From positions 1-7,116 of the forward strand of contig CABUOH010000054.1 of assembly GCA_902493085.1 (NCBI GenBank): a stretch of 7,116 bases of DNA. Reading direction: 5' to 3'. Below, piece by piece: positions 5,204 through 7,116 of the stretch; position 1 is the stretch's first letter; every line of letters begins with the position of its first letter. The notes below the pieces were generated by a model. The model saw nothing but the letters and a program-made list of their open reading frames with translations. It was not told the DNA's origin and did not search any database. Both the position numbers and the translations under genes were made by a program. The DNA comes from an uncultured Sutterella sp. (lineage in GTDB: Bacteria > Pseudomonadota > Gammaproteobacteria > Burkholderiales > Burkholderiaceae_F).

Positions 5204-6950
5204 GCCAAGCTCGTCCGATTTCGGTCGGGTCGGGCATTTTAAGCACGCCGGGGCGAGGAAGCGGTTCTGAAGGAACGGTCACTTCGGCAACTCTAAGAAG
5301 GTGTTCTCGAAAGAAATGAGTGCGCGCGGTTGAGCCGGCGAACTGTGAAAACAGGCGATCGATTCCTGCAGGCTCAACACGGAGGTTGTTGACGGCGACG
5401 ATTTCATCTCCGGCAAAGAGCCCGGATGCGAATGCGGCACCGCGGCTTTCTGCGTATCGAATTCGAGTGCCGTCAAGATGAAGGCCGAGATGCGTTTGGG
5501 TAAAAGGTTCCGTTCCGTTTTGTTCTTCCTTTATGCCGAGAGTTTCGAGAGCTGCCTGCCACTCTGACTCCCAAAGCTGCCGGTCGGTTGTGTCTACGAG
5601 TTTTTTAAAGCGATCGGCAATTGTCTTGTCAGTGATGCGTTCAAAGAAGGCGCCGTCAGGCAGAGCACGGATCTGAGGGTTCTCCAGCGATTCATGGAAC
5701 CATGATTGGAGCACGGTGTCTAGCGAACGGCCGGTCTTGCGGAGTGCTGCGTCAAGCATGAAGGCGAGCACGGCTCCCTTCCCATAGTAGGAAGTCTGGC
5801 TGTACGGACTGTCGGCCGTTTGCTTGTAGAGATGGGTCCAGGCATTGAAGCTTGCACAGCCAAGAGATTCGGCAAAGAAGCCTTCTCGCTCGCGAACACG
5901 GTTGAATCGGGCGGACGTAAGCGACAGGAGCTTCTCTTTGTCTATGACGCCTGCTCTGAACGGCAGGAGGTTCTCGTAATAAGTCGTGAAGCCTTCGAAT
6001 AGCCAAAGATCGTGCGTGTGGCACTCGCGGTCGAGTTTATAAGGCAGAAAGGCTGCCGGACGAAGATGCTTCACCAGCCAGGCGTGGAAGTATTCGTGAG
6101 CAAGGACGGTAAGAAAGTCGTCATAGCCTTTGGGACGAGAGTGTTCTCCGGCGCCGGGAAGTGCGAGCGAGTCGGTTTGCAGCACGCAGGAGGCATCGTG
6201 TTCAAGACCGCCGAAGAGATGCGGACCTACTTGGATGTGAAAAAGATACTGCTCGAAGGGTGCGCCTCCCCAGAAATCAAGCGTAGCCTTCAGAATGGCT
6301 TCAACGTCGTGAAGAATCATGCTTGATTTGAGGTGTGAGGTGCCAGGTCCCGTGAAGACGAGCCTATGACGAATGTCGGCAACGGCAAGGTCGAAAATGC
6401 AGTGCTCGCCTCTCTCTGTCGTGAAGGTGACGGGGGCGTCAAGGAGCTCCTGAATGCCGGATGCTGTGAACCGAAATGCGTCAGCTGATTTGAGACTGCA
6501 GTGAGGGGTGAATGCACAGTCGGCGAATTCAATCGTGCAGGGGGAATCATGGCCTTCTGGAACGAGGAGAACTGCGGCAGGATTGAAGAAGCCCCGATAT
6601 TCGTCCAACCAAGCGTCATGGATGCCGGAGGAGTAGGCAAAAACGTCCCATTCGATGCGAATGGGGACTTGGGGTTCAAGGTTGCTGATGATCCAGCAAC
6701 ACTTGTCCTTCTGCACGAGTGTCCCAGCGTTTGTGCGCGGGCCCCGGATGCGGCCCGCATAATCGCGGATGAGGTAGCTCCCGCTTGTCCAAGCGGCCAT
6801 CTGGAGAATGATGAAGTTTGTTGCGGGGGCGATTTCCAGAGAGAGGTGAAGAAGGTGAGCCCGAGGGTTCGGTGCGACTGAGTAATGGAGCATGAGAAGC
6901 GTGCAGAAAAAAATACGGCGAGCCTTGACAGGGCGGAAACCTTTGTGCAT
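5178..6950 (-). CDS. M61-family metallopeptidase (glycyl aminopeptidase-like) with PDZ domain
   Basis: This 590-residue zinc peptidase resembles the M61 group, whose characterised members are glycyl aminopeptidases. The N-terminal beta domain has the family-like AAWTSGSYLIRDYAGRI (52-68) and DEYRGFFNP (116-124). The catalytic domain carries GGLEH (247-251), the zinc motif HEYFH (285-289), third ligand Glu319 in LWLFEGFTTYY, and SYYGKGAVL (387-395). A PDZ-like segment follows at about 485-545 (GLFAGDEIVAVNNLRVE). Length fits the family. ATG 6950 has a good ribosome site (AGGTGG, complement of 6957-6962, 6 nt away). However, the family's N-terminus normally starts near Met20 (ATG at 6893, MLHYSVAPNPRAH), so the first 19 basic and hydrophobic residues are an extension, a weak signal/anchor, or a wrong start. 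The true substrate is unknown. It is transcribed away from the rRNA operon and overlaps the 3' end of ung. Confidence 0.93.
   Translation of the reverse strand: MHKGFRPVKARRIFFCTLLMLHYSVAPNPRAHLLHLSLEIAPATNFIILQMAAWTSGSYLIRDYAGRIRGPRTNAGTLVQKDKCCWIISNLEPQVPIRIEWDVFAYSSGIHDAWLDEYRGFFNPAAVLLVPEGHDSPCTIEFADCAFTPHCSLKSADAFRFTASGIQELLDAPVTFTTERGEHCIFDLAVADIRHRLVFTGPGTSHLKSSMILHDVEAILKATLDFWGGAPFEQYLFHIQVGPHLFGGLEHDASCVLQTDSLALPGAGEHSRPKGYDDFLTVLAHEYFHAWLVKHLRPAAFLPYKLDRECHTHDLWLFEGFTTYYENLLPFRAGVIDKEKLLSLTSARFNRVREREGFFAESLGCASFNAWTHLYKQTADSPYSQTSYYGKGAVLAFMLDAALRKTGRSLDTVLQSWFHESLENPQIRALPDGAFFERITDKTIADRFKKLVDTTDRQLWESEWQAALETLGIKEEQNGTEPFTQTHLGLHLDGTRIRYAESRGAAFASGLFAGDEIVAVNNLRVEPAGIDRLFSQFAGSTARTHFFREHLLRVAEVTVPSEPLPRPGVLKMPDPTEIGRAWLSSPSQQD
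5209..5240 (+). terminator. Weak candidate terminator of the rpe-ung operon
   Basis: An imperfect hairpin pairs GCTCG (5209-5213) with CGGGC (5231-5235), with additional interior CC/GG pairing and a bulge, followed by ATTTT. It lies 6 nt past the ung stop, inside the 3' end of the peptidase gene. The short T-tract and mismatches make it only a possible terminator. Confidence 0.3.
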
Positions 6951-6956
6951 AATACG

Positions 6957-6962
6957 CCACCT
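6957..6962 (-). promoter_or_regulatory. Ribosome binding site of the M61 peptidase
   Basis: AGGTGG on the minus strand lies 6 nt before ATG 6950. It is the main argument for that start over Met20, which has no such site. Confidence 0.6.
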
Positions 6963-6980
6963 GACTTCTTCGGAGGTCGA

Positions 6981-7005
6981 TGAAAAAGCAAGTCAAAAAA
7001 AAGAT
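6981..7005 (+). promoter_or_regulatory. UP-like A-tract element of the rRNA promoter
   Basis: Two A-tracts (6983-6987, and eight A at 6995-7002) lie directly upstream of the -35 box, at about -40 to -60 from the predicted start. This is where rRNA promoters bind the RNA polymerase alpha C-terminal domains. Confidence 0.6.
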
Positions 7006-7034
7006 TTGACAAATGGAATTTGGTTCTATAAAAT
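7006..7034 (+). promoter_or_regulatory. Strong sigma-70 promoter of a ribosomal RNA operon
   Basis: A perfect -35 TTGACA (7006-7011) is spaced 17 bp from -10 TAAAAT (7029-7034); the overlapping TATAAA at 7027 would give 15 bp. The start should fall near 7041. The A-tracts upstream and the boxB/boxA elements just downstream identify it as an rRNA (rrn) promoter. The peptidase gene must be driven by a separate promoter on the opposite strand in the same region; the best weak candidate is TCAACA (7048-7053) with TATAGA (7025-7030), read on the minus strand. Confidence 0.88.
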
Positions 7035-7044
7035 TAAATTCCTA

Positions 7045-7060
7045 CGCTGTTGAAACAGCG
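7045..7060 (+). promoter_or_regulatory. boxB-like hairpin in rRNA leader
   Basis: CGCTGT (7045-7050) and ACAGCG (7055-7060) form a perfect 6-bp stem with loop TGAA, one base before boxA. The order hairpin then boxA matches rRNA leader nut-like sites. Confidence 0.75.
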
Positions 7061-7061
7061 A

Positions 7062-7075
7062 TGCTCTTTAAAAAT
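7062..7075 (+). promoter_or_regulatory. boxA antitermination element of rRNA leader
   Basis: TGCTCTTTAAAAAT closely matches the rRNA boxA consensus (TGCTCTTTAACAAT in E. coli), which is bound by NusB-NusE (S10) to make rRNA transcription resistant to Rho. The leader continues with AAGTGTGAAC flanked by CCGAT (7089-7093) and ATCGG (7104-7108), a possible boxC region. The 16S 5' end is not inside the window. Confidence 0.9.
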
Positions 7076-7116
7076 CAGAATCAACGAACCGATAAGTGTG
7101 AACATCGGCAGTTTCA

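Noticed and set aside
6317..7012. 231-codon minus-strand frame overlapping the M61 peptidase start
   Set aside because: It is an alternate-frame shadow, rich in Ser/Pro/Thr with no motif, and would start inside the rRNA promoter region.

Overview
The window looks like ordinary chromosome of a Gram-negative proteobacterium. A betaproteobacterium (Burkholderiales) is my best guess, possibly Sutterellaceae-like, but that placement is inference from overall gene content and protein style rather than a marker gene. A Gram-negative envelope is supported directly: there is a periplasmic DsbC-type disulfide isomerase, an MltA-type lipoprotein murein transglycosylase and a secreted LprI/DUF1311-type protein. 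Coding density is high. I see no transposase, integrase, phage gene, CRISPR array or toxin-antitoxin pair.

Layout, left to right. (1) Two identical tandem tRNA-Phe(GAA) genes lie on the minus strand. The downstream copy is cut by the left edge, and the complete copy has a well-formed promoter. (2) A non-coding stretch of about 270 bases carries a perfect 8-bp-arm palindrome and a candidate extended -10 promoter. (3) A dsbC-family gene (+) and mltA (-) converge on a strong hairpin with T-tracts on both sides, a probable shared bidirectional terminator. (4) A 187-bp divergent promoter region leads to a compact plus-strand operon: rpe (ribulose-5-phosphate 3-epimerase), gph (phosphoglycolate phosphatase), a small secreted LprI/DUF1311-like protein, and ung (uracil-DNA glycosylase). 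The rpe-gph gap is 3 nt, and the LprI-like gene and ung share an ATGA overlap. (5) A minus-strand M61-family metallopeptidase with a C-terminal PDZ-like domain overlaps the end of ung tail-to-tail by 26 bp. (6) At the right edge, divergent from the peptidase, is a very strong sigma-70 promoter: exact TTGACA, A-tract UP-like element and TAAAAT. It is followed by a boxB-like hairpin and a boxA antitermination element, which is the leader of a ribosomal RNA operon whose 16S gene should begin just beyond the window.

Functionally, rpe and gph are a familiar carbon-metabolism pair: pentose-phosphate epimerisation and phosphoglycolate salvage. Ung performs base-excision repair. DsbC, MltA and the LprI-like protein act in the envelope. 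The right edge feeds ribosome synthesis. I do not see an undescribed system here. The items most worth a second look are the unassigned palindrome, the secreted four-cysteine protein embedded between gph and ung, the ung/peptidase 3' overlap, and two genes whose start codons are genuinely ambiguous.
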